DNA of 14,246 nucleotides, taken from contig JALVFB010000082.1 in the NCBI GenBank assembly GCA_027030295.1, positions 1-14,246 of the forward strand, in the 5' to 3' direction. The DNA comes from Hyphomicrobiales bacterium (GTDB lineage: Bacteria; Pseudomonadota; Alphaproteobacteria; Rhizobiales; Aestuariivirgaceae). Shown here in pieces: positions 1 through 6,842 of the stretch (position 1 is the first letter of the stretch; each line of letters opens with the position of its first letter). The translations under genes were made by a program, and so were the position numbers. The notes under the pieces are model-generated. The model searched no databases. It saw only the letters and a list, made by a program, of their open reading frames with translations, and was not told the DNA's origin.

Positions 1-146
1 AGAAGGAAGTGGCGGCGCTGTCCAAGGCCGGCAAGATCGAGCTGCTGGATCCGGAGCTGAAGAAGATCCAGGAAGAGAACAGGAAGCGGCTGGAGGAGCT
101 GAAGAAAAAGGCCGCGGCGGCGAAAAAGGCGAAGGCGAAGAAGTGA
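1..146 (+). CDS. C-terminal end of a lysine-rich protein (possibly a PpiC-type peptidyl-prolyl isomerase), 5' truncated
   Basis: Only the last 47 codons are present. They are read from base 3 and end at TGA 144-146; the start lies left of the window. The visible part has a short stretch KEVAALSKAGKIELLDPEL followed by a charged helix rich in Lys, Glu and Leu, and it ends in an Ala/Lys tail (AAAAKKAKAKK). Such a tail is low-complexity and gives no function by itself. In many alphaproteobacteria a secreted parvulin-type (PpiC/SurA-like) peptidyl-prolyl isomerase sits just upstream of argJ on the same strand, and the 'AKIELLDPEL' style ending would suit it, but this is a guess from gene order. 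That the frame is coding is fairly sure from codon use and the clean stop; the identity is not. Confidence 0.5.
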   Translation, partial: KEVAALSKAGKIELLDPELKKIQEENRKRLEELKKKAAAAKKAKAKK

Positions 147-161
147 GCCGGCGAACTCCTC

Positions 162-242
162 GTCATTCCGGCGCAAGCCGGCATCTCGTGCCGGGAACGC
201 ATGAGACTGACGCGGCGGGACCCCGGCTTTCGCCCAATGATG
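162..242. repeat. Degenerate palindromic intergenic repeat, pair 1
   Basis: The left arm at 162-186 begins GTCATTCCGGCGCAAGCCGG and folds as CCGGC-GCAA-GCCGG, a five-pair stem with a GNRA-type loop. The right arm at about 218-242 is a diverged inverted copy: its reverse complement contains GGCGAAAGCCGGGGTCCC. Arm spacing and orientation match the better preserved pair at 341-412, so this looks like an older, decayed copy of the same element. It begins 15 bp after the stop of the upstream gene and could slow transcription there, but no T-run follows it. Confidence 0.55.
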
Positions 243-340
243 TCCGAGAAAAGTCGTGATGGGAGGGGAAAAGGACTGAAATCGCAAGAGGTTGTCAAAG
301 AGAAAAGACGAAGAGGCTTGTCTGGGAGCCGCCTCTTCTC

Positions 341-412
341 GTCATCCCCGCGAAAGCGGGGATCCATAGCTGAATCAGTTGGTTACTGGATTCCCGCTTG
401 CGCGGGAATGAC
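341..412. repeat. MITE/REP-like palindromic repeat with 26-bp inverted arms, pair 2
   Basis: The left arm (341-366) and the reverse complement of the right arm (387-412) match at 23 of 26 positions; both run GTCATYCCCGCG...GCGGGRATCCA. Twenty bases lie between the arms. Each arm is itself a hairpin: CCCCGC-GAAA-GCGGGG at 346-361, and CCCGC-TTGC-GCGGG at 393-406, which reads GCAA in its loop on the other strand. Repeats of this consensus are common between genes in many proteobacterial genomes. I cannot assign a named family. The element encodes nothing, so mobility would depend on a transposase acting in trans. Confidence 0.75.
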
Positions 413-439
413 GGATTTTGTTAGCGTATGAAGTTTTCT

Positions 440-469
440 TGGATTCCACTGGGCTTTCGCCGGGGTGAC
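440..469. repeat. Solitary palindromic repeat arm
   Basis: The reverse complement of this stretch begins GTCACCCCGGCGAAAGCCC and ends GTGGAATCCA. It is therefore another copy of the arm seen at 341-366 and 387-412, in the same orientation as the right-hand arm. It carries a small insertion (CACT) between the TGGATTC end and the stem. No partner arm is visible to its right, so it is either a single-arm copy or the remnant of a pair. It lies 66 bp upstream of the argJ start and could fall within the argJ leader. Confidence 0.6.
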
Positions 470-534
470 GAGTAACCGTTTCACTTCATGTGGCAGCCAC
501 CAGGACGCTGTGGTGCTATCCAGGAACAGCCGCC

Positions 535-1773
535 ATGTCCCTTGACCTGTCACCATCCCCGTTCGCGCCGGAGCGCTTTCCCGATCTGCCCGCCATCGCC
601 GGCGTGCGGCTGGCGGTGGCGGCGAGCGGGCTGAAATACGCCGGCCGCACCGACCTGCTGTTCGTTTCCTTCACGGAGGGCACGCAGGCCGCGGGCGTGT
701 TCACGCAGTCGGCCACGGCGGCCGCGCCCGTGCTGTGGTGCCGCGAGGCGTTGGCGGCCTCCGGCGGCGCGGCGAAGGCGCTGGTGGTCAACGCCGGCAA
801 CGCCAACGCCTTCACCGGCGAAAAAGGCGCGGAAACGGCGCGGATCACGGCGCAAGAGGCGGCGCGGCTGGTGAACGCGGACGCCCGGGACGTGATGGTG
901 TGCTCCACCGGCGTCATCGGCGAATCGTTCGATGCGCGTGTGCTCACCCGGCATTTTCCGGAGATGGTGCGCGGTGGCGAAGCCTCGTGGGAAGAGGCGG
1001 CGCGCGCCATCATGACCACGGATACCTATCCCAAGGGTGCCGCCGCTTCCGGCGAGATCGGCGGCAAGTCGTTTCATGTCGCCGGCATCGCCAAGGGGTC
1101 GGGCATGATCGCGCCGAACATGGCCACCATGCTGGCCTACGTGTTCACCGACGCCGCCGTGCCCGCCGCCCTGCTGCAACGGCTGCTGGCCGAGTGCGCG
1201 GAGGAAACCTTCAACCGCATCACCGTGGACGGCGACACCTCCACCAACGACACGGTGCTGGCCTTCGCCACCGGACAGGGCGGCGCTTCGGTGACGGAGG
1301 ATGACGCGCACGCCGTGGCGGCCTTCCGGCAAGCGCTGCACGCGGTGTGCCAAGACCTGGCGTTGCAGATCGTGAAGGACGGCGAGGGCATCTCGAAGTT
1401 CGTCACCATCCGCGTGACCGGCGCGCCGGACATGGCGGCGGCGCGGCAGATCGCCATGAGCATCGCCAATTCGCCGCTGGTGAAGACGGCGATCGCCGGC
1501 GAAGACCCCAACTGGGGGCGCATCGTCATGGCCGTGGGCAAGGCGGGTGTCGCCATCGACCAGAAGGCGCTGGAAATCCTCATCGGCGGCCAGCTGGTGG
1601 CGAAGGACGGCGCGGTGGCGCCGGGCTACGACGAGGCGAAAGCCGCCGCGCACATGAAGGGCCGGGAGATCAACATCGCGGTGACGGTGGGCGACGGGCC
1701 GGCGGACATCACCGTGTGGACGTGCGACCTCACCCACGCCTACATCGACATAAACGCCGATTACCGGAGCTGA
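535..1773 (+). CDS. argJ: ArgJ, bifunctional glutamate N-acetyltransferase / amino-acid acetyltransferase
   Basis: ArgJ moves the acetyl group from N-acetylornithine to glutamate, closing the cyclic arginine pathway; bifunctional forms also use acetyl-CoA to make N-acetylglutamate. It is cytosolic. The 412-residue product has the usual family length. The hallmark is the self-cleavage site in KGSGMIAPNMATML (from Lys186): the proenzyme is cut between Ala197 and Thr198, and Thr198 becomes the nucleophile of the beta chain. VNAGNANAFTG, TVDGDTSTND and the C-terminal INADYRS are also typical. I chose ATG 535 because AGGAA at 522-526 sits eight bases upstream; a GTG at 490 would add 15 residues unlike the family. 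Whether it is mono- or bifunctional cannot be told from sequence alone. The next gene, rph, lies 181 bp downstream beyond two strong palindromes, so it may be a separate transcript. Confidence 0.96.
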   Translation: MSLDLSPSPFAPERFPDLPAIAGVRLAVAASGLKYAGRTDLLFVSFTEGTQAAGVFTQSATAAAPVLWCREALAASGGAAKALVVNAGNANAFTGEKGAETARITAQEAARLVNADARDVMVCSTGVIGESFDARVLTRHFPEMVRGGEASWEEAARAIMTTDTYPKGAAASGEIGGKSFHVAGIAKGSGMIAPNMATMLAYVFTDAAVPAALLQRLLAECAEETFNRITVDGDTSTNDTVLAFATGQGGASVTEDDAHAVAAFRQALHAVCQDLALQIVKDGEGISKFVTIRVTGAPDMAAARQIAMSIANSPLVKTAIAGEDPNWGRIVMAVGKAGVAIDQKALEILIGGQLVAKDGAVAPGYDEAKAAAHMKGREINIAVTVGDGPADITVWTCDLTHAYIDINADYRS

Positions 1774-1788
1774 ATGATTTTGCCGAGA

Positions 1789-1824
1789 GAAGCGCCAATG
1801 GCGAAATTTCGCCATTGGCGCTTC
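1789..1824. repeat. 36-bp perfect palindrome
   Basis: The left half GAAGCGCCAATGGCGAAA is followed immediately by its exact reverse complement, with no spacer and no mismatch (centre between 1806 and 1807). It starts 15 bp after the argJ stop. In RNA it would form a long hairpin, but no T-run follows on either strand, so it is not a typical intrinsic terminator. It may be a protein-binding palindrome, a 3' end stabiliser for argJ mRNA, or one unit of an intergenic repeat family. Confidence 0.8.
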
Positions 1825-1835
1825 CTGACCAGCTT

Positions 1836-1914
1836 TTGCACCTGCCGCCGGCTGTCAAGGCTGGCAAGGCCACCGCTTCGCGGCTGCGGCCTTGACAGCC
1901 GGCGGCAGGTGCAA
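1836..1914. repeat. Inverted repeat with 25-bp perfect arms in front of rph
   Basis: Arm 1836-1860 (starting TTGCACCTGCCGCCGG) is exactly complementary to arm 1890-1914. The 29-base middle has its own small hairpin, CCGC-TTC-GCGG at 1873-1883, and an AAGGCC (1866-1871) that could compete for GGCCTT at 1888-1893. If transcribed, this would form a very stable stem-loop ending 40 bases before the rph start codon and leaving the ribosome binding site at 1943-1948 free. No T-run follows. It may be a mobile intergenic repeat or a leader structure protecting or controlling rph mRNA. Confidence 0.78.
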
Positions 1915-1954
1915 CATCCCAACGCAAAGTGCATTCCAACCCAAGGAGAGAATC

Positions 1955-2677
1955 ATGCGCCCATCCGGCCGCAAACCAGACGAAATGCGCCCCGTGACCA
2001 TCGAAACGGGCGTTTCGAAACACGCGGAAGGCTCCTGCCTTATCGCCGTCGGTGAAACGAGGGTGCTGTGCACCGCCACGCTGGAGGAAAGCGTGCCGGG
2101 CTGGCTGAAGGGGCTGGGCCGGGGCTGGGTGACGGCCGAATACGGCATGCTGCCGCGCGCCACCGGCACCCGCATGCGGCGCGAGGCAAAGTCCGGGCAA
2201 TCGGGCCGCACGCAGGAAATCCAGCGGCTCATCGGCCGCTCCTTGCGCGCGGTGACCGATCTCGATGCGCTGGGCGAACGCTCCATCGTCATCGACTGCG
2301 ACGTGTTGCAGGCCGACGGCGGCACCCGCTGCGCCTCCATCACCGGCGGCTGGGTGGCGTTGAGGCTGTGCATCGACTGGATGATGCGGCGCGACATGCT
2401 CGAGCGCGATCCCGTCAGGGATCACGTCGCGGCCATTTCCTGCGGCATCTACGGCGGTGAGGTGATTCTCGACCTCGACTACGCGGAAGATTCGGAGGCG
2501 GAGACAGACGCCAACTTCGTCATCACCGGCGCCGGCGGACTGGTGGAAATCCAGGCCACGGCGGAGGAAGAGCCGTTCACGGAAGAACAATTCGGCCGCA
2601 TGCTGGCGCTGGCCAGGCAGGGGTGCGCGGCGCTGGTTCGGGCGCAGCAGCGGACGCTGGAAGGAGCCGACGCATGA
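1955..2677 (+). CDS. rph: RNase PH (tRNA nucleotidyltransferase)
   Basis: RNase PH trims the 3' ends of tRNA precursors by phosphorolysis, releasing nucleoside diphosphates. It works in the cytosol as a ring of dimers. The product is 240 residues; E. coli's full-length form is 238. The core signature [20 protein letters not shown] spans residues 71-90, with Arg85 in the phosphate-site region. [12 protein letters not shown] contains the phosphate-binding Gly-Gly-Thr-Arg (122-125), and [16 protein letters not shown] supplies the two conserved metal/catalytic aspartates (Asp179, Asp185). ATG 1955 is chosen because AAGGAG at 1943-1948 lies six bases before it; an upstream in-frame start at 1892 falls inside the inverted repeat and has no such site. 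The stop overlaps the rdgB start (ATGA), so the two are translationally coupled. Confidence 0.97.
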   Translation: MRPSGRKPDEMRPVTIETGVSKHAEGSCLIAVGETRVLCTATLEESVPGWLKGLGRGWVTAEYGMLPRATGTRMRREAKSGQSGRTQEIQRLIGRSLRAVTDLDALGERSIVIDCDVLQADGGTRCASITGGWVALRLCIDWMMRRDMLERDPVRDHVAAISCGIYGGEVILDLDYAEDSEAETDANFVITGAGGLVEIQATAEEEPFTEEQFGRMLALARQGCAALVRAQQRTLEGADA

Positions 2678-3288
2678 AGCCCCTGACGCCCGGAGACACC
2701 ATCGTCATCGCCTCGCACAATCCCGGCAAGGTGCGCGAGATCGGCGCGCTGCTGGAACCGCTGGGGCTGAAGGCCGTCTCCGCCGGCGAGCTGGGCCTGC
2801 CGGAGCCGGAGGAAACAGGCGAAACCTTCGAGGAAAACGCCGTGATAAAGGCCAAGGCGGCCGCGGAGGCCTCCGGGATGGTTGCGCTGGCCGATGATTC
2901 GGGCCTGTGCGTGGACGCGCTGGGGGGCGCACCGGGCATTCATTCGGCGCGCTGGGGCGGCCCGGAGAAGGATTTCCGCAAGGCCATGGAGCGCGTCGAA
3001 CAGGAACTGCGCAAGGCCGGTGCGATGACGCCCGAACAGCGCAAGGCGCATTTCACCTGCGCGCTGGCCCTGGCCTGGCCGGACGGTGAGACGGAAACCT
3101 TCATCGGCGAGGTGCACGGGCGCCTGACATGGCCGCCGCGCGGCGAGAAGGGCTTTGGTTACGACCCCATCTTCGTGCCGGAAGGGCACGCCATCACCTT
3201 CGGCGAGATGGCGCCGGAAAAGAAGGACGCCATGAGCCACCGGGCGCGGGCCTTCGAGAAGCTGCTGGCGGCGCTGCGCCAGGCGTGA
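2674..3288 (+). CDS. rdgB: RdgB/HAM1, dITP/XTP pyrophosphatase
   Basis: This enzyme cleans the nucleotide pool by hydrolysing non-canonical purine triphosphates (dITP, ITP, XTP) to monophosphate and pyrophosphate, preventing their use in DNA and RNA. The 204-residue product carries the family motifs in order: SHNPGK (14-19) at the nucleotide-binding N-terminus, [10 protein letters not shown] (51-60), ADDSGL (73-78) with the metal/catalytic acids, PGIHSAR (87-93), GFGYDPIF (160-167) and SHRARA (188-193). The start overlaps the rph stop by ATGA, with AAGGAG at 2661-2666 seven bases upstream. The rph-rdgB pair is a frequent proteobacterial arrangement. The gene ends 13 bp before the stop of tadC on the opposite strand, and no terminator is visible in that gap. 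Confidence 0.97.
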   Translation: MKPLTPGDTIVIASHNPGKVREIGALLEPLGLKAVSAGELGLPEPEETGETFEENAVIKAKAAAEASGMVALADDSGLCVDALGGAPGIHSARWGGPEKDFRKAMERVEQELRKAGAMTPEQRKAHFTCALALAWPDGETETFIGEVHGRLTWPPRGEKGFGYDPIFVPEGHAITFGEMAPEKKDAMSHRARAFEKLLAALRQA

Positions 3289-3301
3289 AACCGCGCCGCG
3301 C

Positions 3302-4258
3302 TCAGCTGCCGAAGGCCATGATGCCGGCCGGGCCAAGCAGCACCACGAAGATCACCGGCAGGAAGAACAGCACCATGGGCACCGTCAGCTTCGGCCCCAG
3401 GGCGGCGGCCTTCTTCTCCAGCTCCTGCATGCGTTCCTCGCGGTTTTCCTTGGCCAACGCGCGCATGGCCTGCGACAGCGGCGTGCCGTAGCGCTCCGAT
3501 TGCACCATGGCGGTGACGGCCGATTTCACCCCCGGCAGGCCGGTGCGCTCGGCGAGGTTGGCCAGCGCCTTGCCGCGGTCGCCCAAATAGGCCAGCTCGG
3601 CAACGGTCAATTGCAGCTCCTCGGCCAGCGGGCGGGACTGGCCGCTGACTTCCAGGGAAACGCGGTTCAGCGCCTGTTCGATGGATTGTCCCGACTCCAC
3701 GCAGATCAGCAGCAGATCCAGCGCATCCGACCAGGCCAGATGAATGGATTGCTGGCGCTTGGCGATGGTGTTCCTGAGCCAGATGGCCGGCAGGTAGAAC
3801 CCGGCGATGAAGCCGATCATCGAATAGGCCAGACGAATGTTCGGCGCCGGTGGCGGATCCTGCACGATGGACGAATATACATAGGCGAAAACGGCCAGGG
3901 CAATGGGCAGCAGCACTCGCGCCGCCAGAAACAGAACCAGATGCTTCTCCAGCCGAAATCCCGCGCGCCGCAGCTGCTTGCGGATGCTTTCGGCATCGAA
4001 CATCTCGCGCAGATTCAGGGTCTGCACGATCTGCACCAACAGCCCCTGAGGCTGTTCGCGCAAGCGCCCCTTGGCCTGCATCAGCTCCTGCTTGTGGCGC
4101 GCACGCAGCATGGCGCGCTCGTTGGCGATCAGATCCACCCGGCGCTGGCGCTCGTGGCGATCGAGAAACATGCCGATGGCCAGCCACACGGAGTAGAAGG
4201 CCAGCACCATGATGACACCGATGACGATGTCCATTTCCGTGATGGCAAATCCAAACAT
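3302..4258 (-). CDS. tadC: TadC, type II secretion system F-family inner-membrane platform protein of the Tad pilus
   Basis: TadC pairs with TadB to form the inner-membrane platform on which the CpaF motor acts during pilin insertion. The 318-residue product has a first membrane segment at the N-terminus (VIGVIMVLAFYSVWLAIGMF), two more around residues 110-160 (LVLFLAARVLLPIALAVFAY; a segment ending GFIAGFYLPAIWL) and a last one at the C-terminus (VPMVLFFLPVIFVVLLGP). Between these lies a cytosolic T2SSF domain with the typical DALDLLLICVESGQSIEQAL. I prefer ATG 4258 because GGAGG at 4266-4270 (read leftward) is seven bases away; GTG at 4261 adds one residue. It is the last gene of the operon and converges on rdgB with a 13-bp gap. 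TadB and TadC are related, but the downstream position and this sequence favour TadC. Confidence 0.93.
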   Translation of the reverse strand: MFGFAITEMDIVIGVIMVLAFYSVWLAIGMFLDRHERQRRVDLIANERAMLRARHKQELMQAKGRLREQPQGLLVQIVQTLNLREMFDAESIRKQLRRAGFRLEKHLVLFLAARVLLPIALAVFAYVYSSIVQDPPPAPNIRLAYSMIGFIAGFYLPAIWLRNTIAKRQQSIHLAWSDALDLLLICVESGQSIEQALNRVSLEVSGQSRPLAEELQLTVAELAYLGDRGKALANLAERTGLPGVKSAVTAMVQSERYGTPLSQAMRALAKENREERMQELEKKAAALGPKLTVPMVLFFLPVIFVVLLGPAGIMAFGS

Positions 4259-4279
4259 CACGCCACCTCCAAACCGGCG

Positions 4280-5287
4280 TCAGATCTTGAAGTTGATCAT
4301 CTTGCGCATGACCAGAATGCCGATGGTCATCCAGATCGCCGACCCCATGAGCATGATATGGCCCAGCCTGGTCTGGAACAGGGGCGCCAGGTAGTCGGGA
4401 TTGAACACCGCCATGACCATCAGCATGATGACCGGCAGGGAGCCGATGATGGCGGCGCCGGCCTTGGCTTCCTGGCTGATGGCCTTCACCTTCAGCTTCA
4501 TGGTCTTGCGCGCGCGCAGCACCGCGGCGAGATTGTCCAGCACCTCGGAGAGATTGCCGCCGGTTTCGCGCTGAATGCTCACCACGATGGCCAGAAAGTT
4601 CACCTCCGGCAGCGGCACGCGCTCATACATGCGCTCGAAGCCCTGATCGATGGGAATGCCGACTTTCTGGCCATCCACCACCTCCTGAAATTCCGGCCCC
4701 ACCGGGTCCGGCAGTTCGCGTGCGATCGTCTGTAGCGCGTCCATCACCGGCAGGCCGGAACGCAGGCTGCGCACGATCAGTTCCACCGCGTCGGGCAGCA
4801 GATGCAGGAATCGTTGCATGCGGCGCCGCGTCAGCGTGCGCAGAAGCCACAGGGGAACGCCCAGCGCCCCCACCAGAAAGGCGCCGCCGGCGACCAGCAG
4901 GGCCTCGAAGAAGGACAGGAAAACGGCGCCGATGGAAAGACCGAGAAGACCCAGGATGATGCCCAGCCCCAGCGCATAGATGAAAAACTGGCGCTCGCTG
5001 GTTTGCAGTCCCGCCTGCACCAGGCGCTGGCGGAGGGTGAACTTCCTTTTCTTCCTTTCCTCGGCCTGCAACTCGCGCAGCTGTTCCTCCAGCTTGCGGC
5101 GGCGATCATCCTTTTCGTCGCCCATGAGCCGCGCCAGCAAGCCCATGCCGCCCTTTTCGGCAACCCGATTGCCGACGGCGATGTCCACCCGCCGGCGCGT
5201 GGAACGCTCCTGCATCGACAGCATGAGCGCCAACACCAGTCCGAAGGTGCCGGCCATGAGCAGAACGAGCAACACCATTTGCGACAT
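4280..5287 (-). CDS. tadB: TadB, type II secretion system F-family inner-membrane platform protein of the Tad pilus
   Basis: This is the second platform protein, 335 residues. It has an N-terminal membrane segment (about 3-25), then a charged cytosolic linker rich in Arg, Lys and Glu (about 28-90), probably helical. A pair of membrane segments follows around 100-148, then the T2SSF domain containing LLPDAVELIVRSLRSGLPV and RETGGNLSEVLDNLA. Two C-terminal membrane segments end in RKMINFKI. The ATG is set by GGAGAG at 5295-5300, seven bases upstream. It lies 57 bp after the cpaF stop and 21 bp before tadC, consistent with one transcript. By analogy with type II/IV systems it contacts the CpaF ATPase on the cytosolic face. 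Confidence 0.94.
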   Translation of the reverse strand: MSQMVLLVLLMAGTFGLVLALMLSMQERSTRRRVDIAVGNRVAEKGGMGLLARLMGDEKDDRRRKLEEQLRELQAEERKKRKFTLRQRLVQAGLQTSERQFFIYALGLGIILGLLGLSIGAVFLSFFEALLVAGGAFLVGALGVPLWLLRTLTRRRMQRFLHLLPDAVELIVRSLRSGLPVMDALQTIARELPDPVGPEFQEVVDGQKVGIPIDQGFERMYERVPLPEVNFLAIVVSIQRETGGNLSEVLDNLAAVLRARKTMKLKVKAISQEAKAGAAIIGSLPVIMLMVMAVFNPDYLAPLFQTRLGHIMLMGSAIWMTIGILVMRKMINFKI

Positions 5288-5344
5288 GGCAAATCTCTCC
5301 GCTTCATCCGGGCGAAGCGCCCGTCATGAATTCACCGGCCACCG

Positions 5345-6805
5345 TCACAGAAGGTCTCCGGCATTGTCCGCCGCCCGCTCCAGCGCTTCCGCCAGGCGCA
5401 CCTCCTCGCCGTAGTAGCGCGCGCGATCCCAGAAATGCGGCTTGGTGATGCCGGTGGCGCGGTGGCGGCCGATCACCTTGCCGTTGGCATCCTCGCCCTG
5501 CACCTCGTAGACGAACAGGTCCTGGGTGATGACCACCTCGCCTTCCATGCCCACCACCTCGGTGATGTGGGTGATCTTGCGCGAACCATCGCGCAGGCGG
5601 CTGGCCTGCACGATGACGTCCACCGAGCCGACGATCATCTCGCGGATGGTCTTGGTGGGCAGCTGGAAGCCGCCCATGGTGATCATCGACTCCAGACGCG
5701 AGATGGCCTCGCGCGGGCTGTTGGCGTGCAGGGTGCCCATGGAGCCGTCGTGGCCGGTGTTCATGGCCTGCAACAGGTCGAAGGCCTCCGGGCCGCGCAC
5801 CTCGCCAACGATGATGCGATCGGGCCGCATGCGCAGACAGTTCTTCACCAGATCGCGCATGGTGATCTCGCCCTCGCCCTCCAGGTTGGGCGGGCGCGTT
5901 TCCAGACGCACCACGTGCGGCTGTTGCAGTTGCAGCTCGGCGGCGTCCTCGCAGGTGATGATGCGTTCGTCGTTGTCGATGTAGCCGGTAAGGCAGTTCA
6001 AGAGCGTCGTCTTGCCCGAACCGGTGCCGCCGGAAATGAGCACGTTGCAGCGCACGCGTCCGATGATCTTGAGAATTTCCGCGCCTTCCGGCGTGATGGA
6101 ACCGAAGTTCACCAGATCGTCCAGCTTCAGCCGGTCCTTCTTGAACTTGCGGATGGTGAGCGCCGGGCCGTCGATGGCCAGCGGCGGAGCGATGACGTTG
6201 ACGCGCGAACCATCCGGCAGACGGGCGTCGCAGATGGGGCTGGCCTCGTCCACGCGGCGGCCCACCTGCGAAACGATGCGCTGGCAGATGTTGAGCAGCT
6301 GGGTGTTGTCGCGGAAGCGGATGGGCGCCTCCTCGATCTTGCCGTTCACCTCGATGAAGGTGCGCTCGGCGCCATTGACCATGATGTCGGCGATGTCGTC
6401 GCGCGCCAGCAACGGCTCCAGCGGGCCATAGCCCAGGATGTCGTTGCAGATGTCCTCGAGCAGCTCTTCCTGCTCGGCGATGGACATGGCGACGTCCTTG
6501 ATGGCGATGATGTCGTTGACGATGTCGCGGATTTCCTCGCGCGCGCTTTCCGCATCGAGCTGGGTGAGCTGCGTGAGGTCGATGGCGTCGATGAGCGCGT
6601 TGAAAATCTCGCTCTTGATGTCGTAGTAGTCCTCGTCGCGCGCCCGGTGCGCCGCGGAGGGCTGTTGCACGTCATTTGGCGCGGCCGACGTGGTGGCGCC
6701 GGCGGCGGACGGCACGGAGTCCTTCTCCTCCGCGCGGGCTGCGCCAGCGGAAGCCGGCACCGCGCCGGTGGTCGCCTTCTTGCCAAATCCCTTCTTGCCA
6801 AACAT
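5345..6805 (-). CDS. cpaF: CpaF/TadA, Tad pilus assembly motor ATPase
   Basis: CpaF is the hexameric cytosolic ATPase that powers Tad pilus extension and retraction; it belongs to the VirB11/GspE secretion ATPases. The 486-residue product starts with about 55 low-complexity residues rich in Ala, Ser and Gly (disordered). A helical N-domain follows ([18 protein letters not shown] onward), then an N-terminal nucleotide-domain subdomain with [20 protein letters not shown]. The Walker A is GGTGSGKTT (Lys265), and [20 protein letters not shown] with Glu335 is the Walker B/catalytic region. [12 protein letters not shown] carries the conserved histidine. No good Shine-Dalgarno sequence precedes ATG 6805 (only GGGTAGC), so its translation may be weak or linked to cpaE, whose stop is 37 bp upstream. 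Confidence 0.97.
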   Translation of the reverse strand: MFGKKGFGKKATTGAVPASAGAARAEEKDSVPSAAGATTSAAPNDVQQPSAAHRARDEDYYDIKSEIFNALIDAIDLTQLTQLDAESAREEIRDIVNDIIAIKDVAMSIAEQEELLEDICNDILGYGPLEPLLARDDIADIMVNGAERTFIEVNGKIEEAPIRFRDNTQLLNICQRIVSQVGRRVDEASPICDARLPDGSRVNVIAPPLAIDGPALTIRKFKKDRLKLDDLVNFGSITPEGAEILKIIGRVRCNVLISGGTGSGKTTLLNCLTGYIDNDERIITCEDAAELQLQQPHVVRLETRPPNLEGEGEITMRDLVKNCLRMRPDRIIVGEVRGPEAFDLLQAMNTGHDGSMGTLHANSPREAISRLESMITMGGFQLPTKTIREMIVGSVDVIVQASRLRDGSRKITHITEVVGMEGEVVITQDLFVYEVQGEDANGKVIGRHRATGITKPHFWDRARYYGEEVRLAEALERAADNAGDLL

Positions 6806-6842
6806 TTTCGCTACCCGTCAGCCGTTGATGAGGAGGAATGAT

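Larger units (their letters stand above)
147..534. other. Gene-free 388-bp spacer filled with palindromic repeats
   Basis: This stretch separates the lysine-rich protein from argJ. A 76-codon open frame at 201-431 runs through it, but that frame is built from the repeat arms and has no ribosome binding site, so I do not call it. The recognisable content is five copies of a GTCATtCCsGCG-type hairpin arm, described in the following entries, and the argJ ribosome binding site at the right end. The part between the repeats (about 243-340) has a more purine-rich composition and shows no structure I can name. No clear -35/-10 promoter is evident. Confidence 0.6.

Noticed and set aside
201..431. A 76-codon open frame before argJ
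   Set aside because: It reads through two repeat elements; its C-terminal sequence (SSPRKRGSIAES, PACAGMTD) is the familiar false translation of this type of intergenic repeat.
372..446. Three GANTC (CcrM-type methylation) sites in the repeat cluster
   Set aside because: About one or two are expected by chance in a gap of this size, and two lie in the repeat arms themselves, so there is no sign of selection for methylation control.
490..534. N-terminal extension of argJ from a GTG at 490
   Set aside because: No ribosome binding site, residues unlike ArgJ N-termini, and a good AGGAA site eight bases before ATG 535.
550..1815. A 421-codon minus-strand open frame opposite argJ
   Set aside because: Arg/His-rich shadow of argJ; it starts inside the palindrome at 1789-1824 and has no ribosome binding site.
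1789..1914. Reading the palindromes as phage or integron attachment sites or an origin
   Set aside because: There is no integrase, replication gene, direct-repeat duplication or tRNA nearby, so nothing supports those readings beyond the symmetry itself.
3500..4735. A 411-codon open frame on the plus strand across tadC and tadB
   Set aside because: It spans the junction of two real genes on the other strand and has a His/Gln/Asp-rich shadow composition.
5435..6841. A 468-codon open frame on the plus strand opposite cpaF
   Set aside because: It mirrors the CpaF codons; Val/Asp/His/Ala-rich sequence without domains. Long antisense frames are expected at this GC content.
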